The notes below the pieces were generated by a model, which was not told the origin of the DNA, did not search any database, and was given only the letters and a program-made list of their open reading frames with translations. A stretch of DNA of 64,000 nucleotides. It comes from AP-15 sp963700195. Lineage in GTDB: Bacteria > Pseudomonadota > Alphaproteobacteria > ATCC43930 > CGMCC-115725. The position numbers and the translations under genes were made by a program. The stretch is taken from contig CAVOWQ010000016.1 in the NCBI GenBank assembly GCA_963700195.1, forward strand, positions 29,031-93,030, read 5' to 3'. Positions 30,501 to 38,789 of this stretch are shown here, piece after piece (the first letter of the stretch is position 1; every line of letters begins with the position of its first letter).

Positions 30501-32476
30501 CCTACACCGCCGAAGCCGTTGCGCAAGCGTGCACATTTGTCGTCGACAACATGGCGGCCGTATCGGCGGGGGTACAAAACTATTTGGCGCGCTCGCCGCT
30601 GGTGCAGAGCGAGAGCGAATTCATCAGCACCCTGATCGAGCATGTGCCGTCGGTCCCGGCGGGCGCGCCCGAAGAGCGGCCGGTCGCGATCTGGGTCGGC
30701 AACGATGTGCTGTCGCAAGGGTGCAGTGCCGTCTACGACGCCCAGCGTGACTTCCTGCGGCGTCACGACTTCGAGATATATAACGTTTACGTGCCATTCC
30801 CGGACCTTGACGGCTATCGCCACAGCGACGAATCACTGGAGAAGTATCTTTTGGCCAACTCGTTGGGTTGGGGACCCAACGATTTTGATTTTGGCTGCTA
30901 CTCGTGGACCTTGAACCAGTCGAACGACAGCTCCCGGCAGGACCTCCTGGAGGAGCTCGCCAAGCTCGGCGCCAGCACCCGGCGCCTTTCGAGCTTGAAC
31001 GCCTATAGCGCATTTCCACCCAGTCTGCTGCGGCTGGTGGAGTCGCGCCCGGTTGCGCTTGTCTGCCTCAACTATGTGCATCTTCTCCCGGTAGTCGAGA
31101 AGCTCGGATTGTTGGGCCGCGAGAACACCCGGGTGGTGCTCGAGACTCACGACGTTCAGGCTTCCCAGCACGCCATTCGCCGTCAATGCGAGGTCGATGA
31201 GCTCGACAAGGAGCTGGAATTGCGCACGCTCTCCGATGTGGATGCCGTCGTCGCGATCAGCCGCGCGGAGTATGAAGAAATTTGCGAGCGCAATCCTTGG
31301 GCCAATGTCGAATTCGTGCTGCCGACTGTGCGCATCCAAGACGAGATCTCGCGCGAATGGCGTCCCGGTGCGTCACAGCTCAGCGCACATTGGCTGGAAG
31401 TGTGGCACAGTCGGGAAGAATTGCAGAGCGTATTTGATTTACGTACGCCGTCTTCTCTCGATGCCTTCCTCAGGTGGACATTGCTTTTTGGCCGCCGCGA
31501 GTATCCGATGCTCGAGGTTGGGCCCGATCTCGCCGCAATTGGCGACGCGCCGCATCCCGAATTTCCCAGCGGCGGCGAGGGAACAAAGATCAGCACTGTC
31601 GTCGGTTGGGCGTGGGGCGCGCGAGCCGACCTTCGTGAGCTTTATCCGGCCGCAAGGGATCCCGGCCACTTTGATCGTCAGGGTTTGCTGAACTGGCTGA
31701 TCGATGAAGGGACGCAGGAATATCGCCTCGAACCCGGCGGAGGCATGGCGCCGTCGGGTTCGGACCGCGGGGGTTTACCACCCGTATCGCCCGCTCTTCT
31801 CGAGGCGTTCGTCATGGCCCGGCCGAGACAACTGGCAACCGCGGAATACCGTCAGCGGTTGCTCGCTTGGCTGAGCGCCTCCGGCCGCGTCGACGTCATC
31901 CTGGTCGGCAGCGATCACCCCGCGAACGTCGCGAGCATCCGCCGGTTCATCCATCAGGTGCATGCGGCCCATCTGGCGCCGCAGGGTGTGAACCTCCTTC
32001 TCGTCGGGCGTTCCGGCATGGCGCTGGAACCGGGCGATTTGGTTCCCGGCCTCTTTGCGCTTGGCGAGGTCGATGTTCTCGACCCGCTCTACCGGATCGC
32101 CAGGGTGGTGGCAGTGCCCACCGCCGTCGGCACCGGCACGCCGATCAAGGCGCTCGACGCTTTGGCGAGGGGCCTCTGCGTCAGCGTGTCGGATTTCGTC
32201 GATCGGTCGCTCGATCTTGCGGCCTATGGCTTTCCGATGTGCGCCGAACCGCATGAATTCGCCGCCGACATTCGCGAGTTGCTGACGTCGGAGGAAGCGA
32301 GGCGCGAGCGGATCGCACTTGCACAAGAATTCGCCGCCGATCAGCTCCGTCCGGAAACCTATGACGCCAAATGGCGCTCCCTCGCGGGATTGCCGGCTGA
32401 ACGGGCTGTCATTGAGGAAGCCTCCGTGCCCGGCAGGCAGTTGGTGGTGTTCGAGCCCGCCGCAATCGAGGCTTGA
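27542..32476 (+). CDS. Giant multi-domain glycosyltransferase (GT4/GT-B modules)
   Basis: The protein has 1644 residues, unbroken. Residues 1-385: a GT4 enzyme (MRRVAIDAYNFV; LYPAVNWPHKNHYRLIEAF; donor-site SMYEGFGIPVLEAMRIGTPV). About 390-640: a linker or divergent domain I cannot name. About 645-1020: a second GT-B module (FGYFGEARREKGFHLLPEIV; YQLRGSGVALEGLALGIPII). About 1045-1635: a third GT-B module (ETHDVQASQHAIRRQC; VDVILVGSDHP; PTAVGTGTPIKALDALARG) interrupted by two copies of a repeat module at about 1285-1400. It probably builds a surface glycan by several successive transfers. ATG 27542 follows GAGGACGGAG. No signal peptide; cytoplasmic or membrane-associated. Confidence 0.85.
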   Translation: MRRVAIDAYNFVGLGGGAGGSGSYLLSLIGQLARLVDVRVIASANNSHLFGPLTERTKRLSVAVEGENHAEAIRASTKDADVLYAPFTALPERATYSQIPAVTAIHDLQHRFLKSFFPQSERIERDNAYFEAVTQADAILTFAQAERQNLIREYNVHTTIGVVPHAPFLVEEVEREFGDAVINLDRNPYLKKFGRYILYPAVNWPHKNHYRLIEAFRFLCRDLAVPEVKLVLTGASCVEHREHFYKGLLEQSWAQGRVVNLGFVSNLQLYMLIKGAEALAFPSMYEGFGIPVLEAMRIGTPVIASDLAVTREWFGDCYEPFRNIRDSWAMAEDLGRLLDSSRRRDELRAIGLARSMEFSSRRTAQETLQFLSNVVDAADRPKRHRGRPHRDMSELKRENCRILFHVLIDAFDVESIRRVAATTQALSADLIGDIRFLFVTPYPKNEASGNSQTKIDPARKRRRKTQGGIGLDIWTHLGGARSDRALVEELCSDIGEIVYFDNVEGASDRSRAIRFYAATQIEASFHCFIRASTLAELRSTSGIAQRYRNTALRCDGEIDGFYVGEASWAAVRDQILKVMHATPSGLDEAISEATLMAIPNFVLTNEFVLNSHPLPPDWFGNAFLADLAIRARITEPRLRFAYIETELRRRVGHHFALVQGLCKAAQAAGLDPIVGANRDAELDDGGTGLEIDACFSGYSQAPEPSVTPSNFADELLAFLRRHDLGPRDYVYLHMPYPTLIAGVLQLVATSRFEELPVFLVRICSADELFRWHDIRETKLLRAIGELGAARRKRIRIFVESIPLQRYFERLTGHHLPVLLNPVGRTLAAAALTAADLRQQRRRRGIVVFGYFGEARREKGFHLLPEIVEKLIGIYGAKQVQFAIQVSAAPDNDTDEVRAARARLERLSELHKGHGAIRLYQEFPDMHGYYRALAGCDALLMPYGPGAYQLRGSGVALEGLALGIPIIVPAGTDMAVTFAGQGCIVANTYTAEAVAQACTFVVDNMAAVSAGVQNYLARSPLVQSESEFISTLIEHVPSVPAGAPEERPVAIWVGNDVLSQGCSAVYDAQRDFLRRHDFEIYNVYVPFPDLDGYRHSDESLEKYLLANSLGWGPNDFDFGCYSWTLNQSNDSSRQDLLEELAKLGASTRRLSSLNAYSAFPPSLLRLVESRPVALVCLNYVHLLPVVEKLGLLGRENTRVVLETHDVQASQHAIRRQCEVDELDKELELRTLSDVDAVVAISRAEYEEICERNPWANVEFVLPTVRIQDEISREWRPGASQLSAHWLEVWHSREELQSVFDLRTPSSLDAFLRWTLLFGRREYPMLEVGPDLAAIGDAPHPEFPSGGEGTKISTVVGWAWGARADLRELYPAARDPGHFDRQGLLNWLIDEGTQEYRLEPGGGMAPSGSDRGGLPPVSPALLEAFVMARPRQLATAEYRQRLLAWLSASGRVDVILVGSDHPANVASIRRFIHQVHAAHLAPQGVNLLLVGRSGMALEPGDLVPGLFALGEVDVLDPLYRIARVVAVPTAVGTGTPIKALDALARGLCVSVSDFVDRSLDLAAYGFPMCAEPHEFAADIRELLTSEEARRERIALAQEFAADQLRPETYDAKWRSLAGLPAERAVIEEASVPGRQLVVFEPAAIEA

Positions 32477-32506
32477 ACCCAGCGCATCGTCCAGGAAGGA
32501 ATGGGA

Positions 32507-32902
32507 ATGCCGATACGCGTGGAGAAAGCCAGTGCGGAGAGCATGGTCAAGCAGCTCTACCGTGATCTCTTTGGACGCGAGCCTGAGCGCGAGGTGCTGC
32601 GCGGCCTGGTGACCTATCTCGGGGAAGGCCGGCTCTCCGCCCGCACCCAGCTGCTGCGGATGCTGAAATCCGACGAGTTCTACGACAAGCGGCTGCGCAA
32701 CAAGACACCCGAAGAAATGGCGCGCGAGCTCTATCGCCACATTCTCGGCCGCCCCCCGGAATTGGCCGAAGCCCTGAAAGGCGCCGCCGACCAGCTCGGC
32801 CTTCTCGGCTGGCGGGTGCAGATCGACGTGATGATCAACAGCGAAGAGTATCTCGGCCGTTTCGGCGACGACAACCTGCCGATTGTAAAAGAGCGTGCGT
32901 AA
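32507..32902 (+). CDS. DUF4214 / phycobilisome-linker-like domain protein
   Basis: The protein has 131 residues; ATG 32507 follows AGGAAGGA. Two similar halves: VKQLYRDLFGREPEREVLRG with FLR-type MLKSDEFYDKRL, and ARELYRHILGRPPELAEAL with MINSEEYLGRFGD. The LYRDLFGREP / SDEFY pattern is that of DUF4214, common in repeats of secreted or surface proteins and beside glycosyltransferase genes. No secretion signal is seen. It follows the giant glycosyltransferase by 30 bases and is likely co-transcribed. Confidence 0.75.
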   Translation: MPIRVEKASAESMVKQLYRDLFGREPEREVLRGLVTYLGEGRLSARTQLLRMLKSDEFYDKRLRNKTPEEMARELYRHILGRPPELAEALKGAADQLGLLGWRVQIDVMINSEEYLGRFGDDNLPIVKERA

Positions 32903-32953
32903 TACATACGACCAGTAAGAAAAACAACTTTCTTACACCTTATAAGGTGATAT

Positions 32954-34120
32954 ATGATTAGCGTGCGTCTGAGCTCCGAGTTACATCGGCTCTATGTTTA
33001 TACGATACTGGCATTATTCATTTCTATACCTTCGTCAGGGAAATGCGAGTCTCTTTATGATTTCGACGAAGCCGTTGGCCGCGGCGTCGTGGACATCATC
33101 TTTAATCCCAAGTCCGACAGACCGTTGGATGCGGTGATCGACCATCTGGCAGAGCTCGATCCGGGGATCGTGAACCGCTTCGGTTTCGCTTTCGGAGGGC
33201 CAAACAAGGAGTTTCTAGAACAACAAGCAACCGTTCTTCGTCGAATCCGATCGCGCCTACCCCGTTCACTTCTGGGAGCAGTCTTCCCGCAGGATATATT
33301 TAAAGATTACCACGTAAAATTGCCTTGCGATACGCAGACCGATAGCGAGTATACCGCTGCCTCGATGCAAGCCGACTCGGTAATGCCTCCGCATCTACAG
33401 CGTTTTGTCAGGCTCGACATGAGTAAAATCGAGGCTCAGGACTACGAGATTTGCTTGGGAAAGATTTATGTCCGGCAGGGCTTTACCTTTTTGCAACTTG
33501 AAGGAATGCCTGCAACGGTAGCCCACTCAAGCTCCCGCGTGGCCGCCGTCGCGGGCTATAAGCGAGTGAGAGACGCCGTGCAAGGCTATGCGGAAGCCAT
33601 GGGCGTGCGGCTCTATTTCTCCGGAGATTGGCAGTTTGCTCGCGAGTTTCATTTTAATGCGACTTACGATCCTGCACGATTTTTTCATACAACGATACCA
33701 GAACTGTTGCGTTATCAAAATCGTATCTCACAGCCTGGAGTGGGGAACGGCTATACCTATGTGCTGTCACAGAAGATCGTTGCCGACCGAGTCGCTTCGG
33801 TTCCTCCCTATACAAAAGTCATGTTCTACATCGACAATTGGGATCCAGAACAGGATGATCTCCGCCGACTAATGGAACTAGCAGCTGCGAACCGCCGCAC
33901 TCTAATCATACAAAGTAGCGAACAGGCCGCCGCGGGAAATGCTTACTTTATTCCTACAGTTTACCATTGCGAGAGCTGCGGGCCGAACGCACAAGTCGTC
34001 GGTGATGCGTGCGAGGTTCTCCCGAACGGTAAGACCCAATATGATGCGTACGCCTGTGGTGATTGGCCGGCAATCCGACGAGCCTTGGCGATAGAGTCGC
34101 GCGGATGGAAGCAAAACTAA
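32954..34120 (+). CDS. Secreted protein of unknown function
   Basis: The protein has 388 residues. The N-terminus has a signal peptide (about residues 12-31, LYVYTILALFISIPSSGKC) with a Cys close to the cleavage point. The mature part has ten or so Cys, including CESCGP near the C-terminus, and aromatic-acid patches such as VMFYIDNWDPEQDD and RLYFSGDWQF. The alternation of hydrophobic strands with acids recalls a TIM-barrel hydrolase, but I see no firm family. Base composition is poorer in G+C than the flanks. Between DUF4214 and the sulfotransferase genes; may act on the surface glycan (inference). Confidence 0.6.
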   Translation: MISVRLSSELHRLYVYTILALFISIPSSGKCESLYDFDEAVGRGVVDIIFNPKSDRPLDAVIDHLAELDPGIVNRFGFAFGGPNKEFLEQQATVLRRIRSRLPRSLLGAVFPQDIFKDYHVKLPCDTQTDSEYTAASMQADSVMPPHLQRFVRLDMSKIEAQDYEICLGKIYVRQGFTFLQLEGMPATVAHSSSRVAAVAGYKRVRDAVQGYAEAMGVRLYFSGDWQFAREFHFNATYDPARFFHTTIPELLRYQNRISQPGVGNGYTYVLSQKIVADRVASVPPYTKVMFYIDNWDPEQDDLRRLMELAAANRRTLIIQSSEQAAAGNAYFIPTVYHCESCGPNAQVVGDACEVLPNGKTQYDAYACGDWPAIRRALAIESRGWKQN

Positions 34121-34165
34121 ACGGCCTCCGCTTGTAAACATGTCCTAAAAAAGGAGCGTACATTA

Positions 34166-35341
34166 ATGAACGAAATTCTTATTATCGGAGGATCACCCCG
34201 AAGTGGGACTACCTTTGTCGGATCAACTCTGAACTCTCACCCCAAAATTTGCCTCTTTTCGGAATTTAGCGTCACAAATATCTTACGTTCCTTAGACAAT
34301 ATGTTTCACGCTGCTGCGAGTGAGAAGCCGGATCCGCCGACGCCTACTGTTCCGTACCCGTTTCTTCAGCCTACAAGGGAAGACTATCACGAGGCTTTTC
34401 GATCCATCTTTATGAATATTTATCCGAAGAAATCGGCATCGATTTTCGGCGCGAAAATGCCGGCGATAGCAACCAACGAAGACGTGGACTACTTGGCGGC
34501 ACGTAGACCGCAACCAAAATTCATCTACGTCGTAAGAGACTGCAGATCTACCGTTGCCTCCTCGATGAGAAGACATGAGGCCACGCTTCAGGGGAAAGAT
34601 AACTGGCTCTATGAAAGCGAGGCACAGGCGCTGAACGAATGGGTTTACAGCCTTCTTATCGGCAAATATCTAGCAAAACACGCGTGCGTATTATTTGTAA
34701 AATATGAGGATATTTTAAATGATCAAGAGAAGCAGGCGGAGAGAATAAGCAAATTTCTTGGTATTGATCCCTTCAATTTTGATGTCAGCATGTCCGATCA
34801 CGATAGTAAACCGATGCCGGCCTCCGTCGCGACCTATCCCAGTGAGCTGCGCACGCTTGTCGAAAACTGGGGGGATCTATCTGTCGAGCAAATAACGCAA
34901 CACTCGTTAACTAACGTGCAAGATCATATCTGTAGTAACTGGCAGAGCATGGGTATAGCCCTATGCGACATCGGCACTCACGTCAACTTCAATAAACCGG
35001 AACCGTGGGGAGCGTGGTCGAAGGCCGGATTTTTTGGGCTGAGGCCTCGGTTCATGCGAACGGATGCCGCGTTGGCGGGTGTGGAGTTGGAATTTCTTGC
35101 AAAGGAAAAGCAGATTGAGCATGTCGAGCTGACCGCCTTCAGCGGGCCCAAGCGCCTGCCAGTGAGTATCATAGACCACTCGGAAAGCACCACATTGGTG
35201 AAGATCGCGATGCCGGCTTCAACGCCGCTCGCGGAGGATCGGCCAGTATTATCAGTCTTCTTCCGGCGATGGGTGCATTCCGAGCGGGATCCCCGGCAGC
35301 TCGGGTTGCCTTTGAGGCGGTATCGCCTCATTTGGGGTTGA
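34166..35341 (+). CDS. Sulfotransferase with a C-terminal beta-type domain
   Basis: The protein has 391 residues. PAPS-binding loops are clear: IIGGSPRSGTTFVGSTL at the N-terminus (5'-phosphosulfate loop) and FIYVVRDCRSTVASSMRRH (3'-phosphate site). Residues 1-270 form the sulfotransferase domain. The last 110 residues (RPRFMRTDAALAGVELEFLA ... LGLPLRRYRLIWG) look like an added beta-sandwich of the type found in glycan-locus proteins. AAGGAGCG precedes ATG 34166. It probably sulfates a polysaccharide or glycolipid, with PAPS from cysDNC. Convergent with wcbI. Confidence 0.82.
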   Translation: MNEILIIGGSPRSGTTFVGSTLNSHPKICLFSEFSVTNILRSLDNMFHAAASEKPDPPTPTVPYPFLQPTREDYHEAFRSIFMNIYPKKSASIFGAKMPAIATNEDVDYLAARRPQPKFIYVVRDCRSTVASSMRRHEATLQGKDNWLYESEAQALNEWVYSLLIGKYLAKHACVLFVKYEDILNDQEKQAERISKFLGIDPFNFDVSMSDHDSKPMPASVATYPSELRTLVENWGDLSVEQITQHSLTNVQDHICSNWQSMGIALCDIGTHVNFNKPEPWGAWSKAGFFGLRPRFMRTDAALAGVELEFLAKEKQIEHVELTAFSGPKRLPVSIIDHSESTTLVKIAMPASTPLAEDRPVLSVFFRRWVHSERDPRQLGLPLRRYRLIWG

Positions 35342-35438
35342 ACCGAAGGGGTAAGTTCTTTGGCCCCGCGCGGGGGCCTCAATATTCGGACTTCACCATT
35401 TGTATTGATCGGGGAACATGTAGCGAAGAGTATACTCT

Positions 35439-36258
35439 TTATGCGTGAGCTTTTCGCCATTCCACACGACATGCAATCGGCTCGAAATCGGCCCATTTTA
35501 TCTTCAAGGCGTCCGCAACTACCGGATGCACGGGAAGCTGAAAATGGGCGAGTGGCCCGGGGCCCTCATGCTTGAGGAGGTTATCCACGTAAGTCGCTAA
35601 TCGGCAAGGATCGGCCCGTTCGAGAGTCGAGGCCGATACCTCAAGCAAGCGAGCCATGGTGGTCGCAAGTAGGGCATGATGCGGATGGTTCCATGTCCAA
35701 AATAGCGGACGCTCAGCGAAGTGATCAAAAATGAAATCGGAAATCGAGATATCGCACGATTTCTCCCGGTTGAGCAGACGCGCGAACTCCAAGTCGTGCA
35801 GCCGCGAGAAGTTTGGAGCGGTCTTATATCCGTTTTCGAGATAAGCCGCGTACGAGTTTTCGGGTGCTAGTCCCCTTTCAATAACGGCGAGCGCCAGCCT
35901 ATCTCCATAGGGGAACCTTCCCCAAGTGTATTTGGGATCCCCGGGCTGGTTTCTTGGGTCTTTCGCCGCGAACGGCCAGAGCAGAATTCAAATCCCCGGA
36001 TGGGAACCGAACAATGCGGGCAGTGTCCGGGATCAGATCCGAGAACGGGAAGGGACTTCCACCGTCGTGTTGTACCCATGCCAGCACACAATCGGAAAAG
36101 ATATCGGCGGACGGTTCTTGCTTCCCATCAATCGGATGGACGAAACTCGGCAGGTAGACGACATCGTATTGCTCAGCAATAGAGGCCGCCTTGCGAAGAT
36201 AGATGGCGACTACGCCTGCCTGGCAGTTCCCATACACGAGGACTCTTGCCTTTTTCAT
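35439..36258 (-). CDS. wcbI: WcbI-family polysaccharide acyl/acetyltransferase (one frameshift)
   Basis: About 273 residues. WcbI-type start KARVLVYGNCQAGVVAIYL, then SDLIPDTARIVRFPSGDLN, and after the break WPFAAKDPRN, YTWGRFPYGDRLAL, ISDFIFDHFAERPLFWTWNHPHH with the conserved His-rich motif. The frame changes at about 35985, where one T of GAATTC is extra; deleting it gives NLLWPF. Length is 3n+1. In capsule loci WcbI is a CoA-binding enzyme thought to acetylate sugars. Its start overlaps the ACP stop (ATGA), so an ACP-linked acyl donor is plausible here (inference). Confidence 0.8.
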
Positions 36259-36513
36259 TGCTGCGGCTGCTTTTCGCCGATCAGCGCGGCCAGCTCCCCT
36301 ACCGAGTTCATACTAAAAATCTCTCCCATATCAAAAGAGATGTTAAACGCTTCCTCCACTGCCATGATAACAGACGTGTGGCTGAGCGAGTCCCCATCCA
36401 ACCACGTCTGCGGCGGTCGTATCTGGACCAATATTCTCACCAGTAACACCGAAAATTTCAGAGATAATGGTTGCCAGCTGCCGCATCACCTGACTGTTAA
36501 CATCGGAAGTCAT
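36255..36513 (-). CDS. Acyl carrier protein (one frameshift)
   Basis: About 85 residues. MTSDVNSQVMRQLATIISEI leads to the phosphopantetheine site DSLSHTSVIMAVEEAF, with Ser as the attachment residue, and the acidic helix SFDMGEIFSMNSVGELAALI. One extra G in the run at 36391-36394 breaks the frame just before the site; removing it gives VVGWDSLSH. Length is 3n+1. It sits between the FAAL gene upstream and wcbI downstream (4-base overlap), so it carries an acyl chain for that pathway, not for general fatty-acid synthesis. Confidence 0.82.
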
Positions 36514-36586
36514 GAGGTTCCTTTTTCCAACAAGGATGAGCAAAAACTTTCAGTTGTTTCGCACGTAGTTGCGCAAGCGCGTTACT

Positions 36587-38338
36587 TTACGTGACGCCGT
36601 GCCTTGCGGCGATTTTGGCGTATTTCTGCTTATTTTCTTCCCGACTAATCTTACCGCTCGTTGTTTTTATTAGCCAACCTGGCTCGACGATCCGAAACTC
36701 GGCTACCGCGATGCCGGTGAGGTCGAAAACATGTTCACAAACGTATCGACGTATATGGCTGTCGTTAGCAACAACAACACCACTGCTCTCGGCCAGAAGA
36801 ATCAATTCCTCGCTGCCGATGCTTGGATTAAAGACTGTGAATGCAACGCTTCTCCCAGGCTTGAGGCCGTCTATGCTGCCAAGGACAGTTTCGATTTCAT
36901 GCGCATAGACATTTTTTCCATGAATTATTAGGAGATCGTCGGTCCGACCCAGAACAAATAACTCGCCATTATGGAGAAACCCTATGTCGCGCGTGCAATA
37001 CGTACCATCGCGCAATCGTTCTCGTGTCACTTCAGGCAGTTTGTAGTACCCGTCAAAAAGGCAATGCCCTGACACGCAGATCTCCCCAACGGCATCATAG
37101 GGTTGCGTTGCGCCGTCCCTAAGTATGGTCAAATGCAAACCGGGAATTGGGGTGCCCGCCGAAAGAAGCGATTGGCCGCCATCGAGGACGACTGCGCGAT
37201 TCTCGGTGCGCAGGTGCTCCCTGTCGAAGGCTATAACAGTCGCTGGTTTTCCAGGCATCGTCTGCGTCACCGCAAACACTGTCTCTGCCATCGCATAACA
37301 AACCTGCAGCTGATTTGTCGTGATCCCAAAGCGGCCAAAATTTGTAAGGAACCGATCGAATGTTTCAGGCTTGCAAGGCTCCGAGCAATTAATGAAGGCC
37401 TTTACCGAGGTCAGGTCGAACTTAATTTTGTCCGTTTTGATCGATCGCGACATATGTTCGAACGCAAAATTTGGCATCCAGACGAAGGTCGACTTGAATT
37501 GCGTAATCGCCTCCAACAAAAGATGCGGGCGCATCGTCCACAGGAAGGGATCGAGGAAAGTCACTGTCAGGCCCAGGACCGCTGGCATCATGGCACATGC
37601 GATGAGGCCCATGTCATGATACAGTGGTAGCCAGCTGGCGATGCTGTCGTCTGGCTCGATGTGCAATATTTCCGAATAGGAATGGATCTGCGCCAACACG
37701 GACCGATGGGTGAGCGCAACCCCCTTCTTCAAGCCAGTGGTTCCGGAGCTGTGCTGAAGGAACGCTACGTCGTCATCGCGTAATATGGGATCCCCGAGCT
37801 CGGTGGGATCAGCCAGGCGGATTTCCTCCGTGGTCAGGATTAACACGCCGGAGCCGGTAAGGCCGTTCGCTTCCATTTGCCTGGCGTGAACGCGATCGCT
37901 GATAATTATCGCCGGTCTTACCCTTTCGAATAAAGCGACATGACTTTTCCAATATATGTCGCTGTGTTGTTTGGGAGAGGGACAGGGCATGAACGACGGG
38001 ATCAACCCCGCTTGCATCACTCCCAAAAAAACTCCGTATTGCTCGATCCCTTGCGGCAGGAATATGAGGCATACGCCCGTCTGCGCTCGGGCGAGAACGG
38101 CCGCGCACACTTGGCTTGCTTCTTGATAGACCTGTGCAAACGTTCTTGTCTCGCTCGAATCGCCTTTGAACCACCGTAGGAATATTTGTTCGCCTTTGTA
38201 TATTGCATTCTGTCGAAACGCCGCGGGAATGGTCTGGGTAACGGATCGATCGCGATATAGGCAATTGGAGGCGTGCACGATCAACGGGTCTCGCACGTGA
38301 CGGGTGGAGATTAGTCCAACATCTTCATAACTCGTCAT
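36587..38338 (-). CDS. Fatty-acyl-AMP ligase (FAAL-like) acyl-ACP synthetase
   Basis: About 583 residues from ATG 38338 (MTSYEDVGLIST). An ANL-superfamily enzyme that activates a fatty acid with ATP and loads it onto a carrier protein. Motifs are LQHSSGTTGLKKGVALTH (P-loop), SWLPLYHDMGLIACAMM (FAAL-type), YCTRDIGFLHNGELFVLGR with the hinge Asp/Arg, HGKNVYAHEIE, and the C-terminal Lys in TTSGKISREENKQ. The HDMGLI and RTDDLLIIHGKN forms favour FAAL over CoA ligases. First gene of the FAAL-ACP-wcbI operon. Confidence 0.85.
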   Translation of the reverse strand: MTSYEDVGLISTRHVRDPLIVHASNCLYRDRSVTQTIPAAFRQNAIYKGEQIFLRWFKGDSSETRTFAQVYQEASQVCAAVLARAQTGVCLIFLPQGIEQYGVFLGVMQAGLIPSFMPCPSPKQHSDIYWKSHVALFERVRPAIIISDRVHARQMEANGLTGSGVLILTTEEIRLADPTELGDPILRDDDVAFLQHSSGTTGLKKGVALTHRSVLAQIHSYSEILHIEPDDSIASWLPLYHDMGLIACAMMPAVLGLTVTFLDPFLWTMRPHLLLEAITQFKSTFVWMPNFAFEHMSRSIKTDKIKFDLTSVKAFINCSEPCKPETFDRFLTNFGRFGITTNQLQVCYAMAETVFAVTQTMPGKPATVIAFDREHLRTENRAVVLDGGQSLLSAGTPIPGLHLTILRDGATQPYDAVGEICVSGHCLFDGYYKLPEVTRERLRDGTYCTRDIGFLHNGELFVLGRTDDLLIIHGKNVYAHEIETVLGSIDGLKPGRSVAFTVFNPSIGSEELILLAESSGVVVANDSHIRRYVCEHVFDLTGIAVAEFRIVEPGWLIKTTSGKISREENKQKYAKIAARHGVT

Positions 38339-38789
38339 CAACGGCAGCTATGCATGCATGACGTAAAGAAAGAGTTAGGCGGCATCTGCGAAGCACGTGG
38401 ATCCAATCTGGGAGTTGCCCTGAAGACGCGGGCAGTGTCGGTCTCGCCGTGCATTTTCAGGCATTTATTAAATTGACAATGACTTGAGCTTTGTGATATT
38501 GCTATAGAGGTGCCGGTCTGGTTATCAATCCGCTGCAGCTGTCTGCGAGGAAGTGTCCTTTCGCAGAGATTGCATTTTCCACAACAACAGCGGAGAACAG
38601 CCAAGGAACAGCGGTCATCCTCGCTGTTCTTTTCGTTCGCCGAACCGTTGGCGGCCCAGGGATTCCACGGGGAACGCGAGTTCGATGGCTGAAAATTTGC
38701 TGCAAAAAACAGCAAAAACAGCGAGAACTGCCATGCGTCGCATGACATCGTCCGCTACCTTTGTGAGGTTTCTCCAAAGCAGCTGGTTT
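38339..38789. other. Non-coding gap, 451 bases, with one terminator-like hairpin
   Basis: No gene is convincing here. It must hold the promoter of the FAAL operon on the minus strand. An 8-bp perfect stem GAACAGCG / CGCTGTTC (38606-38613 and 38622-38629) is followed on the plus strand by TTTT; no plus-strand gene ends nearby, so its role is unclear. Confidence 0.45.

Noticed and set aside
38606..38633. Hairpin with TTTT tail as a terminator
   Set aside because: It points in the plus direction but no plus-strand gene ends upstream of it within 3 kb; kept only as a note in the gap entry.
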